From Bryum argenteum (Eukaryota > Streptophyta > Bryopsida > Bryales > Bryaceae), in NCBI GenBank assembly GCA_037043015.1, contig CM073321.1, positions 35,070,101-35,134,100 on the forward strand: DNA of 64,000 bases, in the 5' to 3' direction. The translations under genes were made by a program, and so were the position numbers. Below the pieces are notes generated by a model that had not been told where the DNA came from, ran no database searches, and saw only the letters and a list, made by a program, of their open reading frames with translations. Below are positions 42,561-55,912 of this stretch, in pieces; within the stretch, counting starts at the first letter, position 1; each line of letters starts with the position of its first letter.

Positions 42561-44825
42561 AGTGTCATAAATTAAAACAGAGGTAGCTTCTCCAAATCTC
42601 AACCGTACAATCTTAATTTATACATATTTCACATCACGAGGGTCAAATTTTGGATCAAATTTTGAGTCTTGAGGCCTTATAGATTGCAAAATCATCACGT
42701 ATAAGTACTCAAAAAACATCGCAAAATCTACCAATATACCAAATCATCACTTTAAAGTGAAAATGCTACCAATATACTTATTGCAATCAAAAACCCACCA
42801 ACTACAAGTATGTTCACCTTCATCTCAATAACAACCTTTTTAGAAAAAATCCATGAGAAAAATTTCATTGCGCAAATATTGACATTGCAATGGTGAAAAC
42901 TAGCAAATACTTTACAAAGGTAAAAAGTCCAAATCTCAACCCTTTGCACTCAAATCTATGCGTTATCTTCAATAAATCTTCAGTTTTGTCAAGGTTTTTA
43001 TCACTAAAAGAAGACTCTCGTTGCAATCTATCCCAAAAATAGAATCAAAATCTAACGGCAGATGAAGGAGATATAGCTCCTCGAAAATCATCCATTTATT
43101 CACTTTCTTTCAAGATAGAGAGGTTTTTGCAAATCCAATACTCAAACTATTCAAAACAAAAATCTTCCTACAAGAAAGTTTTTCCCTTCCTGTGAGAATC
43201 ATTGATATGTAAAAAAAATTTATAAGAACATCTTTTTGAGTTCCCATAATTCCCTCCCAATGGCAAAACATGCTCCATATTTGAAAATTCAAAAACAAGA
43301 GGTGCCTTCACTAAAATACATGCCATAAATTCATACTTCATTGGATGAATTTGCAATTTTTACCAAACAAAGTAGACTTGATTTGAGACTCAACCCAAGT
43401 GATCTCATCAAAAAAGAATAATACGAAAAAGTTAGGGCTCTTTGACATCTCTTCTCTTCATCCAAAATGTAGAAAATTGACATTGAGGAGGTTTAGTGGT
43501 TAAAGTCATAATCACAAAGATAAAATTCATAAAAAACTAAATTTTTCATATGATCATATTAGAATGCTAACACCTGCCCCATTCATGGAACTCCTTAGAG
43601 CATTTGTTGTGCAACTCACCAAGAGGTCCGCAAAGGGCCTTGTAGGGAGCTCCTAAAATTTCTCGGCCCAATGCGACCGCCGAGACTCATGTCATTTTCC
43701 TCACACTAACGAGCTCCGGTCTCGACATATTCACCTCCCTTGCTAGAAGTCCTTGCTCTCACTATAGCAAGAAGTCAACAACCCCTTATTTGTCATGATG
43801 CACATGAAAATTGTCCCTTTCATGGACAACTCTCGCACTTGTTGAATTGAACTTCATGAATCCATCACTTGCAACTCCGCTTTATGGCCTGTTCTCGAGC
43901 ACTATTGAGGAGAGATAATATAAACCACTCCCAAGATCTTCAAGCTCACAAGAAAGCTCACACCATCTTCCGTTTGGAAGGACAAGTTTGCAGAAAGAAA
44001 CCATACATGATGCTCTTAAGAAAAATTACTCACAGACACAAACTTCACTCTTGGGGCAAACAATGTGTACCACATAAACTAGACTTGGTTTAAGTACCAA
44101 CTAAAATGAAGAAGCCATGGCACTTCAAAGTTGCTAGTCATCAACCAATGTATCGTTTTTCTATATTCCACACAAGTTGCTAGCCGCCAACCAAAAAGTC
44201 AAAGCCAACCAATATGTCATCGCCAACCAATGTCATCGCCAACCAACATGTCATTGCAAACCACACTGTCGTTTCTACATTCTGCACATGAAGGGGTTAA
44301 AAACCTCGTCTACCGTCCCTGTGTCAAGAAGCAGTAGCATTTTTCTTGGAAACATGAAAAAATCTACAGCGATTTTCAGAGTACAAATTGCCTGAAATTA
44401 ATCCACCCGGACCGCCAATGGATGCATGAACACCATGAGTCATTCCGGTACCATATACAATTTTTCTTTTCATCATTAAGACAATAAAGAGAGATCAAAA
44501 TACTCATGGAAGACTTTCACAGCCTCCTTATAACCTTCTCCAAAAAAATTCAAATTTAGCACTTTGTCCGGTTATGTACATCATACAAGACTTGCTAGCA
44601 ATTTCTGTTCGCCTCAAAGGTAACCCTGTGCATCGACACGTTCTACTCACACCTTATATGTCAAATGTCTGCCATAAAAGCATTCCAAATGATTGTCACA
44701 TCAGCACCGAGTACATTGCAAGTAACAATGCGTACTCAGGAAAACTAATTATCAGGTCGTCATAACAGCATAGACATAGCGTGCTGCACATGTCCTGAAT
44801 TCAAATTGTAGCTCGTAAAATATGC
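42561..44825. other. AT-rich spacer between family B LTR and USP39 gene
   Basis: No gene is supported here. The stretch at about 42640-42680 (gaggccttatagattgcaaaatc type) recurs at about 50690-50730. 42775-42835 resembles the insert at 28803-29007. A short tandem repeat (tcatcgccaaccaatg type, three units) lies at about 44195-44265. Small ORFs (for example 43869-44093) lack family features. Confidence 0.6.
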
Positions 44826-47800
44826 CTACAGCTGTTGTTCATAAATCTGCATGTACGTTTCCGAAAGTGCCACCATCTGGGGCAAAGTCTCGTTCACGTG
44901 AAGATCTTGCATCTCATACCTGCAAGTCACTAGTTGTTGAATTAAATCTATGCTACGAAAGTACTGACCGGTGATAAGCGAAACTAGGAATTTTCAACCA
45001 TATAAATAATAGGCATAGTACTTGAGTGCTCAGCAGTGAGTTAATTGATAAAACTGAAATTTCTGAGTAATTAAAACTGCTTCTCACTTTTAGTATCCAA
45101 AAGTACCAGGAACAGAGCAAGAAATTTTACCACAATTCGTCCGACTTCCGCTGAACAAATACTCTATATGAACCTTCGCCTGGTTTCCCATCGTGAACTA
45201 GGTTAGCAATCAGGTCATACTTCGTCCGTTGCTTATCACCATCTTTTACTTCTGGCAACGGTATGTAATCCTTAAGCTCCAAATTCTTGACGGGGAAATT
45301 CACTGCCACAGAGCAAGTTCGTACGATATTAATAAGTCGTGATGCGAAGAAAACAGTCCTGACGGAAGAGTGAAGGCAGTAAGTGTAGGAGCATGTACAG
45401 TCCATCTACAAAGTCATGGTCAATGCTAGAAAGTCCTTTAAAAGAAATAACAAGAAAGCCTCACCGCGGTTAGCGACGAAGAGAACAAGGTCTATTTACC
45501 TAATGTTGGATTCTTTTCCATAAAAAAATTATTCTTCGTAAAGCGCCGCATGTGAAGAATTATATACTGAGGCAACCGAGTGATTCGATACCGCATCCGA
45601 GCAAGCTGGGGGCGAACAACTTCTGTTACCGTTTCTCCATCGAACTTTTTGAGTGTGTTAAAAAGAGGGATCTGCAAAACCGCCAGTCCACGTACATCAC
45701 ATGACGTTCTTGTGATCTTTGAGTACTAATAGCATGAAAAGGTACCACTCATAAAGGGCTAAATTGTGATCATACTACATCTTGCCCGGCATTCTGACAG
45801 TGCAAAAACCTAAAGATCTCCAACGTGCAAACTTGGTCTGAAAACTCTGTCGGTAATCACTTTGCAAACAACTGAAGCGGCAAGCACACCTGGGGTATAA
45901 TGTTCTTCTCCATGACGTCCTTAAAGAGAGGTGGAGGGGGTAAATCAAGGCCCAGCATCAAGAAAGGCATCATCTCCGAAGTTTTGAAAGCCACTGTGTT
46001 TTTGTCATCGGCTCGACCAGCCTCAAGCCTCTCTACACGGATCTTTCTTTGCGTTTCTTTTGTCACCTCCAACTCCCCCTATAATTCGTGAACAATGTGT
46101 TAGGCTTCGGCAATCTAAACAACGGCGAGCTACTAAATATCTGAACTCCATTTACTTCACAAACATCAGATTAACACCATTCCAAAAATGAATGAGAAGA
46201 GTCTCCAGACTAGCATCCACCATATCTGTAAATAAATAGAAGGCTATCAAACAGGACGCCGACCTGAAAGCAGTTGTAGATAATACTGCTGTTACGGTTC
46301 TTAGTACCCCCAAGGTCTGTATGAAGGGTATTCAAGAGCCATGACATGAACTCCACGGGATCAGACTGAACACCAATTTGAAATCTCTTCTTACTTGCTA
46401 CCATCACTGCCTGCAGAAACTCGTGGGGACTGACCTGCCAGTACCAATTGGCGCTCTTGAGTGGAAGTCCAGAATTGTATGAACCTCTAAACATGAGATA
46501 AGCATTACCAAGGATGCACGCAATCGATCGTACACATCCATCATACAAAGAATCTACGGCATTATCGGACTGCAGGCGCGAGTTTGAGTTAGCTCCTAAA
46601 CTGTATGACATCTAGAATGAGAAGAATGAAGAAAACTCGAAGTAATCCAAGTAAAATGTGCACTTAAAAAATAAATGGCAGTTGATCGCCATCTAATATA
46701 CATACCTGGCCCTTAAAATTCTTCGTATGCCAGATCTTTTTCGTCAACTCACCATAGCGCTGTACTAGAGGAGACTTACATGACTTGTAGTTCTCAGACA
46801 GCAGGAAGAAGTTCCTTAAAGGGGTAACTCGCATGAGTGATTGGATGGTAACATTTACAAAGTCGTTTTCCTTGATATTGTTTATACCCACCTGGGGATC
46901 CACAAGAAAAGATAAATAATCTGCCACTTCAAGATTGTACAAACTGGCGCCAGTAAGATGAGCCGAGGCAGATATTCACTAACCATTCCTGGAAGATAGT
47001 CTGATCCGTCCAAAGCTCTAGACCATTGTTTAATTTTGTCCAACTGTTCGGCCTGCGCTCTGGTGAATCTAATTTCCAAAATAGCAGCTGCAAATGATTA
47101 GAAAGATAAGTAGGAACGTAGCCACATGTGATGAAATGAAAATTATACTGGAAAGATGACCTCAGAAGCTTCATTGAACAACCTCAACTGCTATCCTGAT
47201 GAAAAGTTTAAAACTGACGAAAGAGAGCGAGAGAGCAGTTACAGCAATACCGTGGGTTCAAGACGTATCGAATATCATCTAGTGAAGAATCATTCACTTC
47301 ATAGCCATCTGGAAGACAGTAGACCTTCTCCGTTTGCAGATTGATGAAGACATGATGGTCAGCTTCAAGACTGTGCGTGTAAGCATGAGACTTCCGACCC
47401 CTTCCTTGAAAATACTTCCCACATACAAGGCATGCATAGACATTCAAGTTGGAAAGTGAGACCGAGCAAAACTTCTCGAAGTCGAAATCTAGCACCTGGG
47501 AACAAAAAAACACTGAGTTAAAGCGCCAATCCACAATGCGACTGATCGCAGAGAATCTAAATCACACATGATAAAAACCCAAGAAACCATCAACGTACTT
47601 GTCTGTTCACAGTATCCAGATAGGGACAATCCCTGCGCATTTCAATGTCGCGACGCACGCCCGCACTTCTGCGTTCCGCCTCCTGATCACTATCGTACTC
47701 ATACACCTTCTCCTTCATCTCCTCGTCGTCTTCCTCCTCTCCGTAGTCACCAAGATTTGAAAGTACACCACCTTTGGGAGAGTCAGGCACCTTGAACTTC

Positions 47801-47916
47801 TTTCGGGTGCCGTTCAGATCGACTTCATGTGTATCCGACTCGTCTTCATGATCTGGCGCAATGCTTCTGGCTTTTTCCCATTGGCGATGATTATCATCCT
47901 CCCTGTCGCGCTTCAT
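44826..47916 (-). CDS. USP39: USP39/Sad1-like U4/U6.U5 tri-snRNP protein, nine exons
   Basis: Coding exons on the minus strand are 47916-47599, 47495-47251, 47068-46984, 46891-46706, 46434-46264, 46078-45890, 45671-45500, 45302-45131 and 44919-44826. They sum to 1,632 bp, or 543 residues, with GT-AG introns and matching phases; this is the usual plant length. Order: acidic Lys/Glu-rich N-terminus, ZnF-UBP finger (CPYLDTV, CLVCGKYFQGRG, H and H in SLEADHHVF), then a USP fold (DYLPGM, SPHEFLQAV, YIILHMRRFTKNNFF, YDLIANLVHDGKP). The catalytic Cys box is replaced (IKENDFVNVT), as in all USP39 proteins, so it is a non-catalytic scaffold that joins the tri-snRNP for pre-mRNA splicing in the nucleus. 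It looks intact and single-copy. Confidence 0.93.
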
Positions 47917-50900
47917 TGAGGAACAAAAGAAGAAGAGAGAAATAAACCAGCAATCACAAGGACCGACGACTGGACATCAATGCCTGTCTTGCAAAGGAAC
48001 TACAGTAGACTAATGAATCAAGAATCTACGGACAAGCGAGTGGCCAAGCATTGAAAGGACATTTCCCAGCACATATCAGCATGCGCAGCGAATCAGCTCC
48101 ACCTTCTACACGCGTAGTTCGGGCCGATCCCTGCAGTGGGTTGGAAGTGTGTTGACTAGAACCTTCTTCAACCCTACAGAGCATTCCTGAGCGGCTATCG
48201 AGACAGCACTTATATTGCAGCCCATGTGCCCCATGGCCCACTTGGAGTTGAGTTGATGGTCTCAAGTCTCAACCCTAAGAACTTTATATTGCAAGGTCCA
48301 TTCTATGACCCATTTCGTAAAGTAGAGCTAAAGTTAAGGCCCACTTCAAGTCCATGTGGGCTCAACTCCAAATGGGCCCAACTCCAAATAGCTCTTAATA
48401 TAAAGTGACCACAACCCTTAGAGTTTAAATCAACCACATATTGGTCGATTTGTTTAACCCCTAAAGTCGAAAGCCCCCAAAACAGTCAGAACTTCTCAAT
48501 ACCACCCTCTTTCAATGCAAGATGAAAATTTTCAACTTTTGACGTAATTTTAAGTATGTAACCATAAGATCTTAAACCTAACTTGCCATGTATGTGTGTA
48601 CCAAAACTTAGTTTCAAATTCCTTACCAATTGTGAGATCATAACATTTAAAGTTGGGAAAAGAACTTTTTTTTTCCTTGTTGCAAAATGGGTCCGAAGTT
48701 TTTTGCAAGCCCAAAAAACCAATTTTAATAGTAAATTTGAAGTAAAGCTCTTCAAATTTTTGTTTCCTAAGTGAGTTAGGAATGTGCCTATGCAATTTTT
48801 ACCCTCATGTGACTTGTAAAACTTAATAAAATGCTTGAACTTTCACATGGAGGTATAACAAAATTCAACTTTAAAGGCTCCTCTTTGGTAATGAAAATAG
48901 CATGTGAAGAATAATTGGAAGAAAGTTATTTATTTTGGGCACATTTTGAGAATAACCGAGCATATACCACAGTTTTGGGCAGATTTCAAACAGTGTTTTC
49001 AAACTTTGACCGTAAATATCTCACAAAGTATGAGGAATTTAGCAGCATGAAATGACTTTTCGGAAAGCTAACAAGGCTAACTAGACCCAATACGACCCGA
49101 CTCGGGCTCTTTTCGACTATAGGGGTTAAGAAAAATATGTTCTTTCAGCAGAAACTGTAACTTTGACTCAATATATCCTAAGGTTGATACAGTGAAATTT
49201 TACACTTCAACACTTATAAACAAGATCATACGCTTTAAATTAATTAAAATCAAATTCAAAAAAATGTTGTTAGCGAATTTCATATATGGTCGTTCGAAGG
49301 TGCACTGTAGAGTTTCTCCTTTAGAGCTTAGTTTAAACGCTCATTTACAATTTGGGCTATGAATTGAGCTTTGCAATATATAGTCCATAGGCCGACTTCG
49401 ATTGCATAGATAGAAAATTCTACGTTAATCCCTAAAGAAAGCGGCCTCAAATTAACAAGTGAAAAACTCAGCAAATACGACTAGTTGGGCAGTTTTAGGC
49501 AAATTCCATGTTGTCATTTCAAACTTTGAGAGTGGATGACTTCTAAAGTATTAGGAATCTTGAAGCATGAACGGTTTTTTTTAAGAGGTTTGAAAAAACT
49601 CTACAACCCTCGCAAGTTTTGGAACTTCATACAATCTATATTAAATAAACCAAAGGTTCACTCAAGTCAGAACGTTCCAAAACATGTTTCTCTACCCTTT
49701 AGTACTTGAAGTGAACCTTCCAAATGGGCCTCAAGGATGTGATATTAGGGCCTATTTCCAAACCCTAGGCTCAACTAGTAACAATGCTTAGATTGCCCTA
49801 ATAGAATCTACAAGAAAAATCGGTCTTCTTTCCATGAAGATCTATATTTTTAGGTAAGGTTCGAATCTTCCCTCCTAAAATGCTGTCATGTCAAGTGCCA
49901 AATAAGCATTAAGAAATGTAAGCAGATTCTTGATACAAGACCCTAGAGCCCATATTATGGCCCATTTTGGCAATCTAGGCACTTTCAATTGTTGAGTGGT
50001 TTACCCCTACAATATTGCCATATTAAAATAAATACTTGAGGATTAAAAATTTCTCTGCATGTCCTTATTCCAAATCTTGTCTATATCCTTGTGTTGAATC
50101 TTGTTCTCCTCCTTTTACTAGATAAAGTCCTTATATCAAATCCAAACCTTGTCATGAACCCTTCTTTTCTTCCTGTGCCTATCCAAGCCGAGCTCGCAAG
50201 ATTAGAAAGGGAGAAAGACTTCTCAATCCAATTTTTTACTTCTTGTGACTTTTGAGGATTATAATATTATACATTTTCCAAATTTTTTGGACCATAAATA
50301 CTTTTAGATTCTATATCTCTCCATCCGCACATCAAATTGATGATCTAATTGTTACTGGCACTTCCGCAAAAATACGCGTTTTCAATAACACCTTCGACTT
50401 TCCAATCCAACGGACAATCTCTAAGATCTTATGTGAAAACACCTCCACCAATCTAAACAAACACATCTTTTAAATATATACAACATGCCTAGGTTTGATG
50501 GTTGGCCCTTATAATGGGCCGTAGTATACAGTGGTTCCTATTGTTGAGTAATTAATTCATGTACGTACCAACCTATTAATAATTAAAAAACAGAGTTTGA
50601 AAAACTGTCGAACATGAAATGAAAGTTAAATTATTCTATAGTGAACAATCGTCCAGTAGACTTATTATAAGTCATTGGGTGAAATTTGAGTCATAAGGCC
50701 TCATAGATTGTAAGATCACAACATATTGAATTTAAAAAAAAAAAAAAATCAGATTTTCATCATTTTTCCTTTAAGGTGGACACTTTCAAGCGAGTAGTTA
50801 ATTTCTTGTGTGAGTGAGTGAGTGACATAATGATCTTGAAAACCGCCAATTAGATTTAGGCGCATGAGGTGTTGAAAGTTTGTTGAAAGGTATTTTTCTA

Positions 50901-53219
50901 GAGGTGCAAGCACCAATCGAGCTGCAAATGGGGCTTCTCAATCCCAATATATTGAATTTCAAAGTATTTATGGCTCTAGAAATACTGAAATTATTTGTAT
51001 GAGTGTGGCAATGCCACAAGGGCAAACTACTAAAGTATGGATTAAAGGTTTCTACAACCATATGTATACTCAAATTAGGGTCTAATTGAAGTAAAACAAG
51101 ATTGAAATTCAACGGCAAATGAAATAGACACAACTTCTAAAAGTCCATGTACTACTTAGATTATTTCAATATAAAAACATTATTGCCAATACCAATCTAA
51201 TACCTAAATTTTTTGGATCAAGAAAAAATTTCAAACTACAAAGTTGTTGGATATCATCTTAACATGATACTCATGAAAAAAGAATTACGTGAGAAAATAA
51301 ATAGGATTTCACATGAATTTTAAGTTCCTAATATGGATCTGAAACTTTCCTACACAACCTAGACTTCATCTGAAACTTATCTAATGTGATTTTATCTAAA
51401 CCGAACCTCCAATTAAAAAGTTATGGCTCTTCAAAGTTGTTGCCTATCATCTAAAATGTCATTTTTCTACATGTGGTGTGCTTGGGAATCAAGCAATTTG
51501 TCGTGACTTGTCCCCCAACATTTCCTCCGAAACACAGTTTCTAATATATACAAGGGTGTTGTTGGGGTCAGATCCAATGATTGTTTCATAGAGATTTGTG
51601 AAGTACAAAGACAATTCTACTCAAAAATTTGGTGTGCACTAGTTATACCCTCCTCTACTCCAAAATCGATTTTTCCATCCTTTTCCTTTCCAAGGTTCGC
51701 CACATTTGGTTTCTTATTTCTTATCGAATTTGTCCTTGATGTGCTTGCAACCCCAGATTGTAATTCTTGACTAATGGTGGTTTGATTTAACTTTTGTTTG
51801 GTCCTCAAAAGGATTTTCCAGTGTTTCAGAAAATGCTTAATTGTGGCAACTCCCTCGTTAATTATTGTCGTAACTCGTCCACTCAACTATCACCTCGAAA
51901 GACCTTTTTCACTACTAACCGAGGCATTTCCGGATTAAAACGCAGTTGGTTGTTCCACGAGAATTTTGTGAAGTACAAAACCAAGCACAACCCAACCAGT
52001 TAGGAATAAGTGCACTATCCTCTAGCATGAACTGGGTTCCGCTCTCCTCTTCCGTACAAGATTAACCCCTAAACGACCAAGGTCTCTGATTTGGCTGTTT
52101 TGCTATTTTGGGTTGCCTAAATGAAGGGGTTAGAATCAATATTTTTGCCTGATATTTATATTGGATATTCCCTATACTACAAGGTGTATGTGGGAAAAAT
52201 TGCAAAGTCAAACTCCACTTTTGGAGTTATTAAACACAAATTTTTGTTTTCAGCTTTGGGGCCGGCAGAAAAAAACTCTTTATTTTTAACTTTTTTTTGA
52301 GATGTTAAAAAAATGATCTTTTCTTGACTGATTTCATACTTAGTTTTCCAAGTGATCCAATTCAAAACTTTTACCAATTCTACATGGGCACCCTTCAAAA
52401 AAATTACAAGAACTAGATCCAAAGTTTGTGTAATATTACAATTTTTTCTTTCCAAATTTGCTAAAATTTGAGATTTAGGAATTTTTTGAATTAATTTTTT
52501 CTCAAAATTCACAAACTCGTGAAGGCACCTACTCACCATTTATTTTTCCCCTAAACCAAATACAATAAAAATGGTGCATGTTTTACCAAATCGTTGATTT
52601 CTACCTTCCTCTAGTAAATACATTGCATGAAGGTTCAAAAAGCCAAATGAGTGTCTAAAATTTTGTATGGTAATGCTCAACTTAGTCATCTACGTGGGAA
52701 AAAATATAATCAAGATGTTTGAGGTATTAAGCATCACGTTATCCTTTGCACAAAGTAGACGATGTCTGCTGAAAAAAAGTTTGCATCAATTTTGAATGCT
52801 ACAATCTTACAAATGGCAAAGATCTAACGGTTGAAATTTTAACCACTACCTCTGATGGTAGTTATCTTTAAGATCTTACGGTTGAAATTTCAAAAAATTG
52901 TAAAAACATTTCTCATACTCCAAAGTTTACATGGTGGTATGAAATCGTAGTTTTGGAGTTTGGAGCTTTCAAAACACCATGGTCGTTTAGGGGTTAACCA
53001 AATCCAGTTTAGGCCAAACTAGACTTTATTGAAGCTCAATAGAGGGAGAGAATGAAATCAAAACAATAAAAGCTTACAAGTAGTAGAGCAATGAATGCTT
53101 GAATGAGATACTCACTCAATCTAAGCACTTACTTATATATTCAAAGAAAGGCACTAGGTGCTACAACAAAGATAAGGTTTGAGTAAATAAGATCACTCTA
53201 CAAAGGGTACACCACTAGA
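47917..53219. other. Long AT-rich spacer upstream of USP39
   Basis: The first 200-300 bp (47917-48250) would hold the USP39 promoter, but I see no clear TATA box. Imperfect inverted segments (cccacttggagttgag at 48236 and ctcaactccaaatggg near 48360) could form a loop. The rest has phrases such as 'taaaaagtttgaaa' and 'tctaacggttgaaatttt' that repeat loosely, suggesting old decayed transposons. A poly-A run lies near 50733. No ORF has a recognisable domain. Confidence 0.55.
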
Positions 53220-53345
53220 AGACCATCTCTCTCTACGTATGATAAGGCTCTAGTAGTCCATCCGTCTCTACACATCATAAGGCTCTTGTGGACGAGCCCT
53301 CTCTATATACGATAAGGCTTTAGTAGTCCAACCCTATCCACATAC
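53218..53345. repeat. Short tandem repeat, about 45-bp unit, three copies
   Basis: Units containing ctctctacgtatgataaggctctagtagtc-like text (each split by small changes, gataaggct being constant) occur three times from about 53222, 53266 and 53307. Function is unknown. Confidence 0.6.
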
Positions 53346-54439
53346 TCTAAGTAACTCTAGTTACCTTTAGTAACTACAAGCAATCCAATCTTCAACATAA
53401 TTCAGACTTTGGACTTGAATTGCTTTCCTAACAATTGCTACTCCAATCCATCTTTGTGACCAATTGTTGTTTCATCTAGCTTTTGTCTACTTCTTAGAGA
53501 GATCTTCCAATGTTTTACAAAGTGTTTCATTATGACACACTTGTTTTTTATTATCGTGACGAGAAATATCATTAACTTATCTTTTATCTTCTCTTCTCTA
53601 GTTAGATACTTTTCTTGTAACTACCCTTTATTATTAAGCCATTTCAACCCTACAATAGGTCACTCAGGGGTGACCCGCTTTACCCACTTCTTATAACTTG
53701 ATTAAATCGTTCAATGGTTTTCTGCTTTAAGGCATTGTCAAACCCTGCTTTCCTGCACTTAGTTAACTTGCATCCAGATAATAGTTAGAAGTAGGAACCC
53801 GTAAGGAATAAAAGTCTATACATCAGCCTATCCGGGTAAAGACAGATAAAGATGAGTTAACTAGGAACCTATGATACATCCTTCTAGGCAGAAACTTGGA
53901 TCCGGTTACATCCTTAAGCCTAAAAGGCAAGGTAAATATAGGTAAATTTTTAAAACTTTTTTTTGCTATTCCCGGATAAAGTTAGCAGCCAGGGTCCAGC
54001 GAAGCGTGCCTGAACCCTGGCCGCTCGAAACATGGACAGGGTCTAGCCGGGGACGCTTAGCCCCGGACACAAATCCGGTCCGGATACTGCCTAGGTCGCG
54101 TAGGGACTGACCCCGACGCGGAAGCTTGGGTCAGGTTGGGTACGGAAACGCTGGCGGCGGCGCCGTTAGGTCCGGGCCTCACACGCTTGTGATAATGGTG
54201 CGCCGCCAAATGATGGTCCGTACCACACCTCCCATTTTGACTTTAGCGTGGTAACGACTAAATTACCGCCTTCTTTTCATCTTCTTCGTTTTCCCTGCTT
54301 ACCAACTTCGTCGCATCCCGTTGTTCGCACGTGCGATCCTGCCCCTTCACGCGTTTGCCCAGAACACCATAGCCAGGAGACAAGGTACTCGGAGTAGCGT
54401 ACGCCAATAGAACGGCATGCACGAGGAGCAAGATCGTCC
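53346..54439. other. Spacer with a GC-rich block
   Basis: No gene is supported. A GC-rich block at about 53985-54235 (ccggggacgcttagccccgg and similar small palindromes) stands out from the AT-rich surroundings. It may be a piece of another element. Confidence 0.5.
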
Positions 54440-54915
54440 AGGTTGACATTCCGACGCAAGTGGATGCCTGGGCATAGTTGGTCCAGGACCTCACACGAAT
54501 GGAATGCGAGGGACTGTACGGGGTGGCCTGAGACATAGATGACACAAGAATTATCAAGGAGGCTGTTGCCGGACAGGACTCGACCACTTTGCGGACAACC
54601 CAGTCCAGACAAAATCGAATTTTTGAGAGAAGAGCTGCTCGAGAGCTACCTACAACTTCTCGGATTCGCCCACGTTATACATCCACGTGCGGAACAATAC
54701 GTCCATGAGCGACATGTTCGACAACCCGACGCACAAGCACAATAGGTACGGGGTAGAGGATTGCGAAGGCGCCAAGGAACGTCGCATGCTAATGTACCTC
54801 GCACCGACTCTAAACCCGAGAAGCCAGTTTTTGTCACGAATCAACTCCTGAAGGTGATCATGGAGTCCTACCAAGGCAAGAAAAGGATTGGAAGGGGAAA
54901 CGTCATGAGGAGGTG
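54440..54915 (+). pseudogene. Diverged relic of the family B LTR-ORF conserved block
   Basis: Read in shifting frames, this stretch resembles the first 200 residues of the LTR ORF. VQDLTRMECEGL near 54480 compares with TEDLEKMGLAGL, and HKHNRYGVEDCEGAKERR near 54735 compares with HKNKGYSVEDCKDPRERA, followed by MYLAP. Several stops and shifts are present. It lies directly before a separate, closer copy of the B LTR start at 54916. It is an old element copy or a host relative of that protein. Confidence 0.5.
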
Positions 54916-55912
54916 TGTCAGACCCTGTTTTTTCGATTGGGTATTTCATATGTTTGATGCGCAATAAGAATAAGTATAGTGTCTAGAATCCAACCTAAGT
55001 ATGTGGTAGGCCGTATATTATAAGGCAAATAAGTTTGAACAAATATGTGTCATAATTAAAATTTAATTTTGAATAAAAAGGTGAGGTTCACGATCCTGTA
55101 CTCCTCACTTGAAAATCAAGGACGTACTATCAGAAGCTGGACAGGGGTTTGAAGGACGACGGCTGAAGGACAGAGTAATCCGAAGGACAATAATGACGGG
55201 AGTGACCAAAGACAGCTCAGTACGCGGACGGTCATAATGGCGTACGGACAGGTTATGATGGCCGGATTTGCATTCGGCCCTTCCTATAAAACGCAACCCG
55301 TCCGCCGTTGTCGTCACCTGCCTTCTCGCTTTCCTGCTTTCTCGCCTTCTTGCGATCCTGCCTTCCGCTTTTCTGCTTTCCGCCCTTCTACTTTCCATCC
55401 TACAGTTTCCGATCCGGCCCCCTGGCCGATCTCAGCCCAGCTACGCGCTACTTTCTTTCGTTTTACTTTCCAATGGCAGGATCAGCATCCGCTTCCGCCC
55501 CGGCTTAGGAAGAGTTGAAGATATCGATCAAGCTAGTCCTTCCGGTCATTCCCACCGAAGACGTAGAGAAGAAGACGTTTGAGGAGGACCTCGATTGGAT
55601 GGGTCTCTCACGATTGCAGGATGTGCTGTGGGGCATACGCGACGCAAAGAAGGTGCGCCCGCCCAAACTGATTCTCCAGCCAAGAACACACGTTCGCTGG
55701 CTAGGCGTCTTCCAACCGAAGAGTGGGAGAAGTCCCCATCTGCTCAGAAGCTTCACCATGTTAGCATCAACGTATTGGACGAAGAGGAGCTGAAAAACGA
55801 TGCCGATACGGAATACGAGAGCGACAAGGATTCACAACCGCGCAATGGAAGAGGATCCGTGCAGGCCGGATTTCGGCCACGCCCTTGAAACGGCCTAAGC
55901 ATGGTGTAAGAG
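54916..55912 (+). mobile_element. Deletion derivative of the family B LTR
   Basis: It begins TGTCAGACCCTG, matching the LTR start TGTCGGACCCTG. It keeps the TATA box (55285) and the ORF start at 55473 (MAGSASASAPA then TAG, EELKISIK). After about 45 codons a large internal deletion jumps to the ORF tail (DSPAKNTRS, EEWEKSPSAQKLH) and ends near PLKRPKHGV. No pol sequence is attached. Its LTR-start-plus-ORF layout supports the view that the ORF belongs to the LTR. Confidence 0.7.

Noticed and set aside
43869..44765. Small plus-strand ORFs before USP39
   Set aside because: Each is 60-75 codons, in AT-rich spacer, without conserved motifs or splice context.
47917..53960. tRNA, rRNA or snoRNA genes in the spacer
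   Set aside because: I looked for T-loop (GGTTCGA) and box-type words in cloverleaf spacing and saw none that I could support.
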